Shown: one piece after another, positions 10,472-21,347 of the stretch | Position numbering within the stretch: position 1 is the first letter of the stretch | Layout of the letters: each line of letters starts with the position of its first letter | From: Nymphaea colorata | Lineage: Eukaryota > Streptophyta > Magnoliopsida > Nymphaeales > Nymphaeaceae | Reading direction: 5' to 3' | Assembly: GCF_008831285.2 (NCBI RefSeq) | Contig: NC_045139.1 | Location: 3,294,704 to 3,358,703, forward strand | Length of the DNA: 64,000 bases | Made by a program: the position numbers and the translations under genes | The notes under the pieces: model-generated | The model's input: the letters and a program-made list of their open reading frames with translations, nothing else | The model's database searches: none | What the model was told of the DNA's origin: nothing

Positions 10472-11021
10472 AAAGAAAAACAGAGATTTAAGGGACTAAC
10501 GCCTGATATAATGTGGTTCGGTGTAAAATCACACCTACATCCACAAGGGCAGCTATCGTTCTTGGTGACGATATGCCTGGTTCTTTCTTCTATTTATAAT
10601 ATAATTACAAGCATCATTATTTCCTGAATTACAAGATCTATATCGATCTTTACAGAAGGAAACTGTATCTGATTTACAGTCGTTATTTCTTTGTTGAGTT
10701 GTGTCTCTCTGTTTGACAGCTGCCTGGCCAGCCATTGTCTTTGTATTTCTTTCTTCACACGGTTGGCCAGATGACAATGTTTCCTTCTTTCCATGGTAAC
10801 GATTACAATCGTTACTGTCTCCAGCGTCATGATGGGCTGGTGTTTCCTTGTTGGCATTATAGTGATTACAGCCGTTACTGTTTTCATTGTCACGGCTGGC
10901 TGGAGTTTCTTCATTCACTCCTCTGTTTTCCTCTTTGGCATTGTAACGCTGACTTCCTCTGTTTTCCTCCTTTCTTTCTTGATCAAGAGTTTCCTTACTG
11001 ATATCGCCTCTATTTTCTTCA
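10471..11021 (-). repeat. 5' LTR of the copia element
   Basis: 551 bp with one visible difference from the 3' LTR. It is followed on the minus strand directly by the tRNA primer binding site, and flanked outside by CTGTC at 11022-11026. Confidence 0.95.
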
Positions 11022-11047
11022 CTGTCAAACACAGCTGCTGTTTTCCT

Positions 11048-11374
11048 GAAAAGACTTTGTCTGCAATCTAAATTCATTTCATGGTGCACGCAAGGACTTG
11101 GCTTCCTTTGGTCGTTATCTCTGAATCCCCATCCTCATGATACCTTTGAGACCTTTTTGCTCCAAAAATCGTCATTCGCGAGAAAGCCAGTTGATTATGG
11201 AATTGTCAGTTTATCACAAGCTCCCCATTTTGTCCCATGTTACCAAAACACGCAAGATCTGCAAAAACTCATTCTAATGAAAACTGAACAAGTAATATGC
11301 TTCTCACAACAAAAGTTAAAATGATTTGTTCACCTGCAATTGAGTTCAAGTCCCCACATGTTCGTGTAACTCAG
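11048..11374 (-). repeat. Right terminal inverted arm of the fold-back element
   Basis: Inverted partner of 5039-5364. Homology between the two AOC copies resumes immediately outside it, at CTCAGATGGTGATGGG. Confidence 0.8.
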
Positions 11375-11504
11375 CTCAGATGGTGATGGGTACGGGACCG
11401 ACTCGGCCGGTTCAGACAAACCGAGTCGTTTTCCGCTCTGGAAAGCAGTTCCGATCAAGCCGAGTCAGAGGCTGGACCAGATGAAACTAATGCATGGAAC
11501 TCAC

Positions 11505-12116
11505 TTAAACAGAGATGTGGCCGTATTCTCCGAAATAGAAGCTATAGATGGCCTCGTACCGGTCCCCGTTCTTTTCCGGAACGTGCTGTATCAGTATGCA
11601 GAGTCCCGCTGTGATTCCGAGCCGCTTCTCTAGGTTGCCGTGGTAGAGCTGAAGAGCCAATAATCGAAGACAAATCGGCTAAATAACAAGCACCACTTTC
11701 GCAAGACGTGAACCAGGAAAGGAAACAGCCGAACTGTAAGCAAATTGAACTCATAAAAGCAAAATCATCACTTGGTTCCTGTTCACTGATTAATATGATT
11801 TAATGGATTTTTTTAGAACCATTTGAATCTTATGATGGATTAAGGCAACTTGCAGACCTGCTGACATTACAGAAGAAATTATTATGGTCAAGAATTTACT
11901 GTAAGAACAGATGCATTGTTCATTCTAGCATCTAACAATTAAGCAGATCTATCCATCAACAATTTAGAGAGAGACAGAGATGACAACAAGCCTTGTTGCT
12001 GAAGGGCACTAGATCACCGAGCGAGTTGACGCTTTTCTGACTGAGGCGAAGGTAGGCAGGGCTGCCTCTGTCTCTCTCATTAATCTCATACACATAGAGC
12101 TCTTGGACTCCTGGAA
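11505..12116 (-). pseudogene. AOC: Broken allene oxide cyclase copy (exons 2 and 3 only)
   Basis: Exon 2 (11992-12116) encodes [19 protein letters not shown] through DLVPFSNK. Exon 3 (11505-11648) encodes [18 protein letters not shown] through FGEYGHISV. Both are nearly identical to the copy at 63355-63978, and the introns are conserved too. The last codon of exon 3 is TAA where the right copy has CAA (Gln), so it stops just before the splice site. Exon 4 is absent: a fold-back element begins in intron 3 at 11374 and nothing AOC-like follows. No exon 1 is visible upstream to 13.2 kb. It could still be transcribed but could make only a truncated protein. Confidence 0.9.
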
Positions 12117-13658
12117 CTGGAAAAACATGATTAATCAATCACACAAGGATGATCGATTGCATGATATCAGATGCCATGATATATGTTAAAAAAAGAATAT
12201 AAATCTTTCACAAGAAGAGAATATTTAAAAAACAATAATTAAAAAAGTAATGGTGTCATAACGACGGATGGGCAAGACTGTGACAAAAAAATAAATTGAA
12301 AAATATCTGGAAGCCACCAGGCAAGACAGATCTAAATAATAGCATACAGAGAGGATAATGCCCATTTGCAATTGAGTCACCAAAAAGACAATAATGTTGA
12401 CGATGATGCAGAATACATGGAAGCAAAGGAAAGGGGAATTCTAGAAACCATCAAGAACAGAAGATGATAATCATGGTGGTAGTGATCTCATGTTTGTAGG
12501 AGTCCATACATTCTTTAGATTGCAGGTAATTTCAGAACATGTGTTCATCTGATGAGCCGTATTAGTGCTTTTGGCTTTGTCTTTGAATCTCGCAAAGCTT
12601 TGGCTTGACCTTTGAGTAAACAAAGCACACTTGCTTCCCTTTGGCTTGGCTTATCAGCGAATAGCATTAGTGCAAAACATACTCGGTTCGCTTCCCATCA
12701 TGCCTCCTTGGTAGAAGTTCATGAAGCTTACCCTTCACCTTCAGTAGCCAAGGAAGGAGGCCTTTTTCCTCACGTGGAAACTAGCGCTTTTAGAATGAAA
12801 TACGTCGCCACCCACCCACTTATAGGGTGACTTTCAGTAATTTGAAGTTGCGAGTGCTTTTATCCAACACGAGCAAGCAATTTTCAAAGTGTCCATGACT
12901 TTGCTTTGCATTTCATCAAAGTTAAATTTATCTTTTAGTTAATACTTCTAATAAAGGCGTCGCTTCTGTGAACTTTTCCTTATTTATAAGCCTAACAACC
13001 GCTAAATAAGCTTCCAGTTTGATGAAAACATCGAAGGTAAAGGCTAAATGATGTTATATAAAGTTTTGACTGCAACGTTTAACCGCTTGTATCGGTTCAA
13101 CAAAAGTGGTTTTTAGTTAATAGATTTTGCCTTGAGGACTAGCTCGAAACAAAATAAATGAATTTGTGCGAATGTATTTATCGCTACAGATCATGCAAGA
13201 CAGATTTTTCTGCGTCATTAATTTTACTTTTTCAAAGCAATAAGGTCCGTGCGGACCCGGTCGATAGGGACGTCGAGGAATGGGATCCAGATCTGATATA
13301 ACAATTGTACCATATATGGCTTCCAGCCAAATTGTTCCTTAATTTCATTTTCAAACAGATCCCGATTTGAATAGGAAAAGTAGGAGCATATACATCTGCA
13401 CGTGTGGATATATATATATATATATATAAACAATTCAAATTTGCCTGCTTTGAAAAAATCAATTCAACAACATTCAAAGTGGCAAATTTGAATTATATAT
13501 ATAAAGAATATATAATTAGTTGACCTAAGTATAGTTAGATTCACTTACACACTAGATTTGAGTTGGCGACTCAAAATGCTCACAGCCTCTTGAATCTTCT
13601 CGACTCACTCTTTCAAGAGAGTCGGTGATGATTCTTTACACGTATATCGTGTACTATT
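12117..13658. other. AOC intron 1 remnant, then intergenic DNA
   Basis: The start (to about 12140) matches AOC intron sequence at the right window edge. After that I see no exon, including no plastid-targeting first exon of AOC. A TA repeat lies at 13410-13430. Confidence 0.45.
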
Positions 13659-14275
13659 TTCATATTGATACGAAATGTTTGCATTTCCCAACATATAGAC
13701 TCTTTACACACAGTTTGAACAACCTCCCCGCCCATCTGTAATTCCTGGAAAGGAATTACAGGAGTTGAATTTCCTGGAATGTTGTTAAGATGTCAAAAAC
13801 CAGGTGTCCAATTTTCACTGAATGATCCCTTAAAAATATTTTTTTTAAAAAAATTGTTTATTAGACAAGGGTTGAAGTGGACAGAACCCCTCTTAACCGA
13901 ATTTTAACAGAGTTGAATATTTATTTGAAAATTAATATAACGCAGCTTTAATGGCCACTATATGGCATTTCGGGAGATTGAGCTGAGGAGGCTCTAGAAC
14001 TATGATCAATCAAGAGACCAACAACTTCAATCCTAGCTCAAATAAGCTGTAGACAGAAAATAGAGTGAAGTGAGTAAGTGATCTCAAGTATATAAGGTTA
14101 GTGAATTCATAGAATTAGAATTTTGCTCCACTATAAACACTTAAACTGAAGCTGGATCCAATTAACAAGAGAGTATTCCCAAATAGGTTTGGGACAAAAC
14201 AGAGCCGAAACATGAAAATAGAGTGGTCTCCTAGCAACTTGAAAACTAGATTGGACTGGATCTTGGATGAGTTAA
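13659..14275 (+). repeat. Left arm of the compound fold-back element
   Basis: 617 bp, inverted match to 16666-17307, starting at TTCATATTGATACGAAATG and ending at TCTTGGATGAGTTAA. Confidence 0.8.
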
Positions 14276-14837
14276 ATGGGGGTAAAACTTGACTAAATAG
14301 GAGAGAGAGTAATCCTCAAGCAAGTCCAAAACCTCATAGGATTAAAACTCTGAAGCTCGAGTTCAAGAGTCATAAAGGTAGGTTGAATGCACTGTAAGGA
14401 GTCTGCATTTGGTTTGATTCAGACTGCAGATAAGAATTTTGAGTGGAAATTTACCTTTTCTGGAGAGGCGTGCACCACCTCCCCGCCCATGTGTACAGAG
14501 CTTTGGCACGCAGTTTCCTTTAGCACACAGTTTCTACCTGTGTATGTAATTTATACATAAGGAACAATTGCATCATATATGATGCATGATTTGTAAACAT
14601 ATGCATGCATGCATGTAACTATGTACAATTCTGTTCTTCTCTTTCCGGATTGGGAAGATGGTTTGAGGCACACTTACTCGTTTATTTAGTTGGAACTTCT
14701 TAAACTCATAGAAAAGCTCATGAAAAAACAAACATCTCTAACTAGCTAGGTTTACTTACTAGTATGTTAATTCCCAGGAAAATTTCTTTGAATTGTCCAG
14801 AAAACCGTCATTTAATAACTAGAGAAAAAAGTTATTT

Positions 14838-14839
<2 letters not shown>

Positions 14840-14871
<32 letters not shown>
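14840..14871. repeat. (TA)n microsatellite
   Basis: About 32 bases of alternating TA. Confidence 0.95.
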
Positions 14872-14873
<2 letters not shown>

Positions 14874-16123
14874 CCTCTAAGTTTCATCCAATCATGGTCA
14901 CCGTGTGCAATACATCAGGTAGATGTCATTAAACATATAGCTCATTGTAATATTTCTGGAATGTCTTGTGAGTGGCCGGAAGATTTCTCCATCCAAACTC
15001 GGACATAGAAATCCACAAATATATATCTAACAAGGTTTTAACAGCATGCAGTTGATTGTTCATTTTTCATGGTACATTTTAAGCCATACAGACTAATGTT
15101 TTTTCAAAATTATATTTTTGCCACATCAACCCATAAGGGGCCGAGCCAGAAATTTTTAGAAATTTTTTTACGCATGGGCCAAACTATAGTTTCAAAACTT
15201 TAATAGAAGCCAAAGTAAAAAAAATTTAAAATTTTTAAATATATGAAGCTAAAATTTTATAAAATTTATATATAAATTTATGTATATTTAATTCTCATGT
15301 TCTTAAGATGTTTGACTTATGTTGCATGAAAAATACGAACATCGAAATGGTCGTAACTCTTTAATATTCATACGAAAATACAGTTTTATTCATGGAATAA
15401 TTATGAATTAGATGAAAACAGAGTTTTATTGACTTACGTTTGCCTTATCAAACAATGTTTAGAATTTGGTGCGGCTTTTCAATTTATCGTCAATAGTAAA
15501 GATGTTTCTTGATTCGGTTTCAACATATATATGTTAAAATCGAGTTTAGCAACATTAAAGTTATGAGTACTATTTCAGCATGGGGTTGTCGACGGTGATA
15601 GAAAAGTTAATGACACATCAGAATCTTTTTTGATATCATATTTCAGAGCTTTTGTTGCTATTTGCTTTTCAAAAGTGAATAATTCTCTAGGCAGTGCAAT
15701 AGCATTTTCAGGAAAGTGCTACCTTTGCATGTTGGATGATTCCATTCTTATCGCTCCCTTGGATTTACTAAACAATGCTTTTATGATAATGTATATGGCT
15801 TCTTCTTAGTCTTGTGGCTCTTCATTATTTGTACATGACAGTATAGTCATCAATCAGTTATACTGTTACAGAACTTCTTATAAAGCAATTCATTAATTTT
15901 CAATATTGTTCTCAAATAGGTAACATATAAAATCTCAATACATTAAATAGTTTGTTCCATAAAAAAAAAAAATTAAAGCCGGATGAATATCATCTTACTA
16001 AACTGATTAATGTAGCCCAATCTCAAAAAGATGAGTAAGGGGCCTAACGCTTTTTGAAAGATGAATTGATATCTATTGAGAAACGACCAGAAAATGAAGC
16101 AAAATAAAATGAAGGAATTTCCG

Positions 16124-16239
16124 ATGATGGTTTCAGTACTCAAAGTCAGAAAGCTCCCCATAGATGTTCCGGTGATCTCCGATGCCTTGACCGGAACATC
16201 CATGGGGAGCTTTCTGACTTTGAGTACTGAAACCATCAT
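16124..16239. repeat. Near-perfect 50-bp inverted repeat with 16-base loop
   Basis: Arms 16124-16173 and 16190-16239 are complementary over 50 bases with one mismatch (CCCATAGATG against CCCATGGATG). The loop is 16174-16189. A transcript from either strand would fold into an almost perfect hairpin long enough for Dicer-like processing. Confidence 0.92.
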
Positions 16240-16330
16240 GGCATGTGTCTAAATGAGATTAAAAAATCTAAAATTTTGGAACCATATTCGGAGCTTTTGT
16301 TGCTATTTGCTTTTCGTCCTCTCCTGAACT

Positions 16331-16552
16331 CCAGTGGCCGCGGCGACGCGTCTTTGCCTCCTCTAAGTTGGTAGTGGCGGTGGTGCCGGTACCGGTGGTG
16401 ACTGAAGCGCCACCACTTGCCTCATCCATCCTTGACGACCTCAATCATCTCTCTCCATCATCCTTGGTGGTGGCGCTTCAGTCACAACCGGCACCAGCAT
16501 CACCACCACTACCAACTTAGAGGAGGCAAAGACGCGTCGCCGCGGCCACTGG
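16331..16552. repeat. GC-rich 86-bp inverted repeat with 50-base loop
   Basis: Arms 16331-16416 and 16467-16552 pair with a few mismatches. The outermost parts are exact (CCAGTGGCCGCGGCGACGCG and its complement). The block is strikingly GC-rich in an AT-rich setting. Part of the arm (AGGAGGCAAAGACGCGTCGC) is repeated once more directly after it, at 16558-16586. The His-rich reading frame across it is not credible as a gene. Confidence 0.9.
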
Positions 16553-16665
16553 AGGCCAGGAGGCAAAGACGCGTCGCCGCGGCCAATTATATCTTTAGCT
16601 TAACCTGCTTGAGCCTCAACCGAACTTATGGCATTCGTCTCACTGAGACTAGCCTAACCCTATGG

Positions 16666-17307
16666 TTAACTCATCCAAGATCCAGTCCAATCTAGTTTTC
16701 AAGTTGCTAGGAGGTCACTCTATTTCCATGTTTCGGCTCTGTTTTGTCCCAAACCTATCCTATCAGCTCTTGCTGAGTTGCGAATACTCTTCTTAATTGG
16801 ATCCAGCTTCAGTTTAAGTGTTTATAGTGGAGCAAAATTCTATTTCTATAAATTCACTAACCTTATCTACTTGAGATCACTTACTCACTTCACTCTATTT
16901 TCTGTCTACAGCTTATTTGAGCTAGGATTGAAGTTGTTGATCTCTTGATTGATCATAGTTCTAGAGCCTCCTCAGCTCAATCTCCCGAAATGCGAAATGC
17001 CATATAGTGGTCATTAAAGCTGCGTTATATTAATTTTCAAATAAATATTCAACTCTGTTAAAATTCGGTTAAGAGGGTTCTGTCCACTTCAACCCTTGTC
17101 TAATAAACAATTTTTTTTTTAAAAAAATATTTTTAAGAGATCATTCAGTGAAAATTGGACACCTGGTTTTTGACATCTTAACAACATTCCAGACAATTCA
17201 ACTCGTGTAATTCCTTTCCAGGAATTACACATGGGCGGGGAGGTTGTTCAAACGGTGTGTAAAGAGTCTATATGTTGGGAAAAGCAAACATTTCGTATCA
17301 ATATGAA
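16666..17307 (-). repeat. Right arm of the compound fold-back element
   Basis: 642 bp, inverted partner of 13659-14275. It is longer because of small insertions, such as the block after CCCAAACCTATC. Confidence 0.8.
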
Positions 17308-19190
17308 CATAAGAATTTTTGTGTGGGCACACACGTGTCTCCACCCCTGCCAATTGACCAGTTGGATCTTGTAGAATGTTGACAAATTCTGCCCCTTGTG
17401 CGACTAAATAATTCCTATTAGGATTCTCATGCGATGAAAATTGTACAACAGCAGGAGCAGAGCCAAGAGGGGACCGCATGGGCCCTGGCCCCAGCTCAAA
17501 TATTCTTAACATAATAAGTGCAAACCCGAAACTAATGAAGAAAAAAAAACAAGACTAAAGCATGGTGAGTGCATTCTTGAGACCATGAGTGCAGAATTGA
17601 AAGCGTAAGGTTGTGTTTGGTTCACCGTAGATCTGAGATCCATGGTGATATGAAAACTCTAATATCTCAAATCCATGGATTTAAGATCGGACATCTCCAC
17701 ACAAATCCGATCTTAAATTCATGGTTTTTAACATGTAGCATGAATTTTAAATTCATGCTATTAAGATCCTCAGTTTGTTTAAACCGAAGATCTCTCAAAA
17801 CATGTCTTTTAATGCAACATCGGATCAAGCACAACTTAAAGGGAAAAAACAAGATGAAAGATAAACAGTTGATAATGAATGAGTTTTGAAGACACAGAAG
17901 GAGCATTCACATAAAAGAAGAAGAAGAGAAAGTACAAAAAACAGTATGAGGTATCTCTCTCTCTCTCTCTCTCTATATTTCCTGGATTGGTCAAAGTTAT
18001 TACTCGAGCCTCTATATATCGTTGCGATCTCTTTCACTGCACCTAGGAGTGAAGATGTCTTTCTTTTTTAGGATGTATTTTTCAATAAAATTATATTACG
18101 CCAAAGAGAAAATATTGCCTCTATTGTTGTATTATTTTTGGGAAAATGTGACATTTTGGAAGATAATTGTATCCATAAAAGATGCCATTTGATGATATTT
18201 TAAGATATTGTGGATGTGACAATCCGTTTTGAATAATAATATAATCTACACAGAAACACACGATCAGAAGATACTTTTAAGATATGTGATAATTTACAAC
18301 GATGAGGAATTTGCATTAGGCATCACAATGCATATAAAATTGTAAATCTGGAAATATGATTTTTATTATCAAACTAAGAAATAATTTTTTTGGAAATTTA
18401 TTTCTCAGTCATCACACACACATCAAAATGAGAATTAAAAGATTTTTTCCATTCATTTATTTCAGGAAACTTATTTTTAGAATTTTTTTTCCAATTCAAT
18501 GTTTTAATCCATCAAATGGTCCCTATTGAAAAACTTAGCGTCCTTTTATCTCTCAAATGGTGGGGGCCACTCGCCTGTTCGCCACGGCATTGAACCGTGG
18601 CTGATTTTGCGGCATTCAAATGTCTTTTATTTTTTATAATAAAAGTAGAAAATTTCTAATAGAAAGAAATAGAATCATTGGACACTAACTGATTAGATTT
18701 GGATGGGATATAATGTGAGCATAATTGAGTAATCTGGTATTGTTTATTAGTATCAAAGTTCAGATTCAGATTTATGTATACAAATACTAAACATTATCCG
18801 AATTTTTCCATGTAATCTGATTCAGGTGTTCACCAAATTGGGTATGAAATACGATAACAGATCCGCATCCTTTTCTTATGGAATACGACCAGTCAAATCT
18901 GCATATGACTCAGACGTTAGATTATATCTTCGGGTGGACATCTCTAGTGACACCTAAAGATAGAGATTCGGGTCACTAGTTGGAAAAAAAATCCAAACCA
19001 CTGACGCCTTCGCACCATACTCCTCGTGCTGCACTTAAATTTTATTGGATGCTCATGGATCTTGTCCATGTCCAAACTACACTCTCAGTAATCCTGTTTA
19101 ACTGTTAACCAGTGAATGGCAGATTATGCAGGACATTATAAATGTACTATGAGAGAGCTACCTGAGCCTAGCCTAACACCCAAAACACGA
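17308..19190. other. Intergenic, AT-rich; a hairpin pair at 17674-17760
   Basis: No gene seen. At 17674-17723 an 18-bp stem (17/18) closes a 14-base loop. At 17736-17760 the sequence TAGCATGAATTT/AAATTCATGCTA is a perfect palindrome around one base. Together they resemble a small MITE. A (CT)n run lies at about 17957-17975. Confidence 0.5.
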
Positions 19191-19492
19191 ACACAGGCCG
19201 ATTAAATTAAAAGATATATATTTTAAATATAAAATATCATATAAATATAATTAATTGTAATAAATATTATAAGTATACATAAAAATCAATATAATTAATA
19301 TTAAAAAATGTTATCGGGTTGAACCGGGCTTAGTCGGGCCCACACAGGCCGATTAAATTAAAAGATATATATTTTAAATATAAAATATCATATAAATATA
19401 ATTAATTGTAATAAATATTATAAGTATACATAAAAATCAATATAATTAATATTAAAAAATGTTATCGGGTTGAACCGGGCTTAGTCGGGCCC
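19191..19492. repeat. 151-bp tandem duplication
   Basis: Copy 1 at 19191-19341 and copy 2 at 19342-19492 are essentially identical, each starting ACACAGGCCGATTAAATTAAA and ending in TTAGTCGGGCC(C). This is a recent duplication of an AT-rich repeat segment. Confidence 0.92.
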
Positions 19493-20902
19493 ACCCGGGC
19501 CAGCCCGATGCCTTTACATGAAAATTTTTTTTAAAAAAAGGTGGGCCCAAGGCCCATGCAGGCCCTCTCTTGGCTTTGCCCTTGGGTGTGGGCAATTGTC
19601 CCCACACCAGCCAACAAGTGGCTCCACCACTGCTTGCTGTTTCAAATCCCATTAATAAGTTCTTTCTTTGGCACGATCAAGTTAACTTGGTGCACCACTA
19701 AACTGTCCATTGAACATCACAACCGGCAACAGAGAGAGGTATAGGGTAGGTTGGAAAGTGCATCTGAAGGCAGAAGTTGCCGAAGGATCGAAGCTTCCCC
19801 CTTCTCCTTGCCCACTACTTTAGGACGTGAGTGGACCCATGGTAAACCGTCAACTAGAGCACCACACCATTTGCACTCCAAAAGAGTAGCGCCTATGTGA
19901 ATTGAACTGAAAATCAAGCTCTCACCAGTCTGTCAGTTCGACTAGCTATGCTACACCATTGAGACTGAAAATTGATCGCCTTGACTTGCTATTCATAAAA
20001 GAGGGATACTTCTTTTACTTTAATTTTTAGAACATAAGTTCAAAAAGGAAGTCTATCTTAAATGGGGATGTGAATCAATCAAATTTGATGGGGATGTAAA
20101 TCAATCAAATTTGGACAACCGTTTTCAAATAACGTTGATATAGAGAAAAAGAATTAACATATGATTAAGGAATCAGATCGAATTCGGATATAAGAAAAAA
20201 TTTGATTGGATGTGAATACGATTTAAAACAATGTCGAATCAGGTTTAGATCTGATCTGGATTCAGTTTCAAACAAATATGTTATATCCACTCTTCATACA
20301 TTTTGAAAGTTGATTCTTAACATATACAATATGGTTGGGATTCAATTGTGCATTTAAAAGTCAGATTTGGATTTGGATGCAAAAAGTAAAAGTGGGTTTC
20401 GAATTGGAGTCGGGTTGTGAATTTAAAAATTGGATTATGATATAGTAGAATTCTATATGTTCGTATTAAAATTTAAACATGTCAATACCCAAAAAGTCAA
20501 ATATGGTAAAATATACATCCAATTCAAATTGGATCTATTGACATCCCTAGGCTTGAACCTTGCTATGTTAGATCCCTTTGTATGAATCAATTTCAGACAA
20601 ATTGCCCAAACTTGATCACTTAACAAGTCTTGTTTGAGCTGAGTTAATTGAGCTTAGTTGACCTGGAGTAGGCTCCTTGACCACCACAACGTCTGGTTTT
20701 TGTGTGATGATTATGTGCTTTTCGATATAAGCTGGTTTCCAATTCACATCTGATGACTCCCTTTGTGATATTATATTATCTAATTTGGACTTAATTAATT
20801 AAATTTTTTTCTACTGTTCTCTATGTATATCTCTCTCTCTCTACAGCAAGAGATGAGATAGGCTGGCCTTATTGTTTCCCTCGGTCTCAACCCTTCTTTG
20901 TA
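19493..20902. other. Intergenic, nothing coding recognised
   Basis: Contains a GTGTGGGCAATTGTCCCCACACCAG-type repeat end (19590-19620) related to those at 57190 and 58670. The remainder is AT-rich without supported features. Confidence 0.45.
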
Positions 20903-20970
20903 GCATTGAGATGAGCAAAAGGATAACTCTGTCTCCGCATTGAGATGAGCAAAAGGATAACTCTGTCTCT
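20903..20970 (+). repeat. About 34-bp tandem duplication
   Basis: GCATTGAGATGAGCAAAAGG plus ATAACTCTGTCTC occurs twice in a row. Confidence 0.9.
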
Positions 20971-20984
20971 CCTCAATTACTACT

Positions 20985-20988
<4 letters not shown>

Positions 20989-21037
<49 letters not shown>
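20989..21037. repeat. (TA)n microsatellite
   Basis: About 49 bases of alternating AT directly left of a MITE. Confidence 0.95.
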
Positions 21038-21042
<5 letters not shown>

Positions 21043-21049
21043 GGGTGGA

Positions 21050-21347
21050 TACCAGACCACTTGGATAAGAGATAAAAACCATTTATGCACTAACTTAACA
21101 TAAATCATGCTTTAGTTTAAGTATTTTTATAAAAAAAAATCATTCCACTATCCAAATTTTGATGTTGTGACAACAGTTCATATTTTTATTATTAAAAAAA
21201 AATAACTAACTTGAGGTATGTTTCTAATCGAATTACTCTTAAAATCATATTTATAACTGTAAGGTTAGATTGCAAAAAAATAATAATATACAATAGTTGA
21301 TTTTAAGGGGTCTGTTTTTATTTTTCTTTATTTAACTAGTCTAGTTA
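21050..21347 (+). mobile_element. MITE, copy 1 (same family as 42134-42512)
   Basis: Starts TACCAGACCACTTGGATAAG and ends ACTAGTCTAGTT, a decayed inverted match. The interior shares AATCATGCTTTA, TTTGATGTTGTGA, TTATTATTA and a (C)AACTAAC block with the copy at 42.1 kb. About 300 bp, AT-rich, no coding capacity. Confidence 0.7.

Larger units (their letters stand above)
5685..11021 (-). mobile_element. Near-complete, young Ty1/copia LTR retrotransposon
   Basis: 5337 bp, minus strand. Two 551-bp LTRs (5685-6235 and 10471-11021) start TGAAGAAAATAG and end TTTCTTTA when read on the minus strand. They differ by one base that I could find (C near 5727, T near 10513). The element is flanked by a perfect 5-bp target duplication, CTGTC, at 5680-5684 and 11022-11026. 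Internal order is PBS, gag, protease, integrase, reverse transcriptase, RNase H, PPT, which is the copia order. The only obvious coding break is a one-base frameshift in integrase. The gag start and RT look like the Ale/Retrofit type, but that lineage call is tentative. Confidence 0.95.
5039..11374. mobile_element. Fold-back (long terminal inverted repeat) element, split by a copia insertion
   Basis: Left arm 5039-5364 and right arm 11048-11374 are inverted copies of about 326 bp, roughly 94% alike by eye. The tips are CTGAGTAACACGAACATGT and, inverted, CTGAGTTACACGAACATGT. Without the copia element the original was about 1 kb. A third, truncated copy of the centre plus part of one arm lies at 52659-53084. 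It keeps the uninterrupted sequence across the copia target and so acts as an empty-site reference. No transposase frame is seen. The right tip abuts AOC intron 3 sequence, so the element landed in the AOC copy at 11.5-12.1 kb. Confidence 0.75.
13659..17307. mobile_element. Large compound fold-back element with about 620-640-bp inverted arms
   Basis: Arm 1 (13659-14275) and arm 2 (16666-17307) are inverted copies sharing long stretches. These include the ACCTCCCCGCCCAT end, the CAGGTGTCCAATTTTCACTG block, GGTTGAAGTGGACAGAACCC, GAGGCTCTAGAACTATGATC and CTAGATTGGACTGGATCTTGG. The 2.4-kb centre has no transposase frame. It holds a (TA)n tract, a 50-bp-stem hairpin (16124-16239) and a GC-rich 86-bp-stem hairpin (16331-16552). 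No clear target duplication is visible at the tips. Long arms without a coding gene suggest a non-autonomous MULE or Foldback type; the superfamily is not assigned. Confidence 0.75.

Noticed and set aside
16417-16695. A 92-codon His/Arg-rich frame
   Set aside because: It sits across the GC-rich hairpin and reads into the transposon arm; composition is explained by the repeat.
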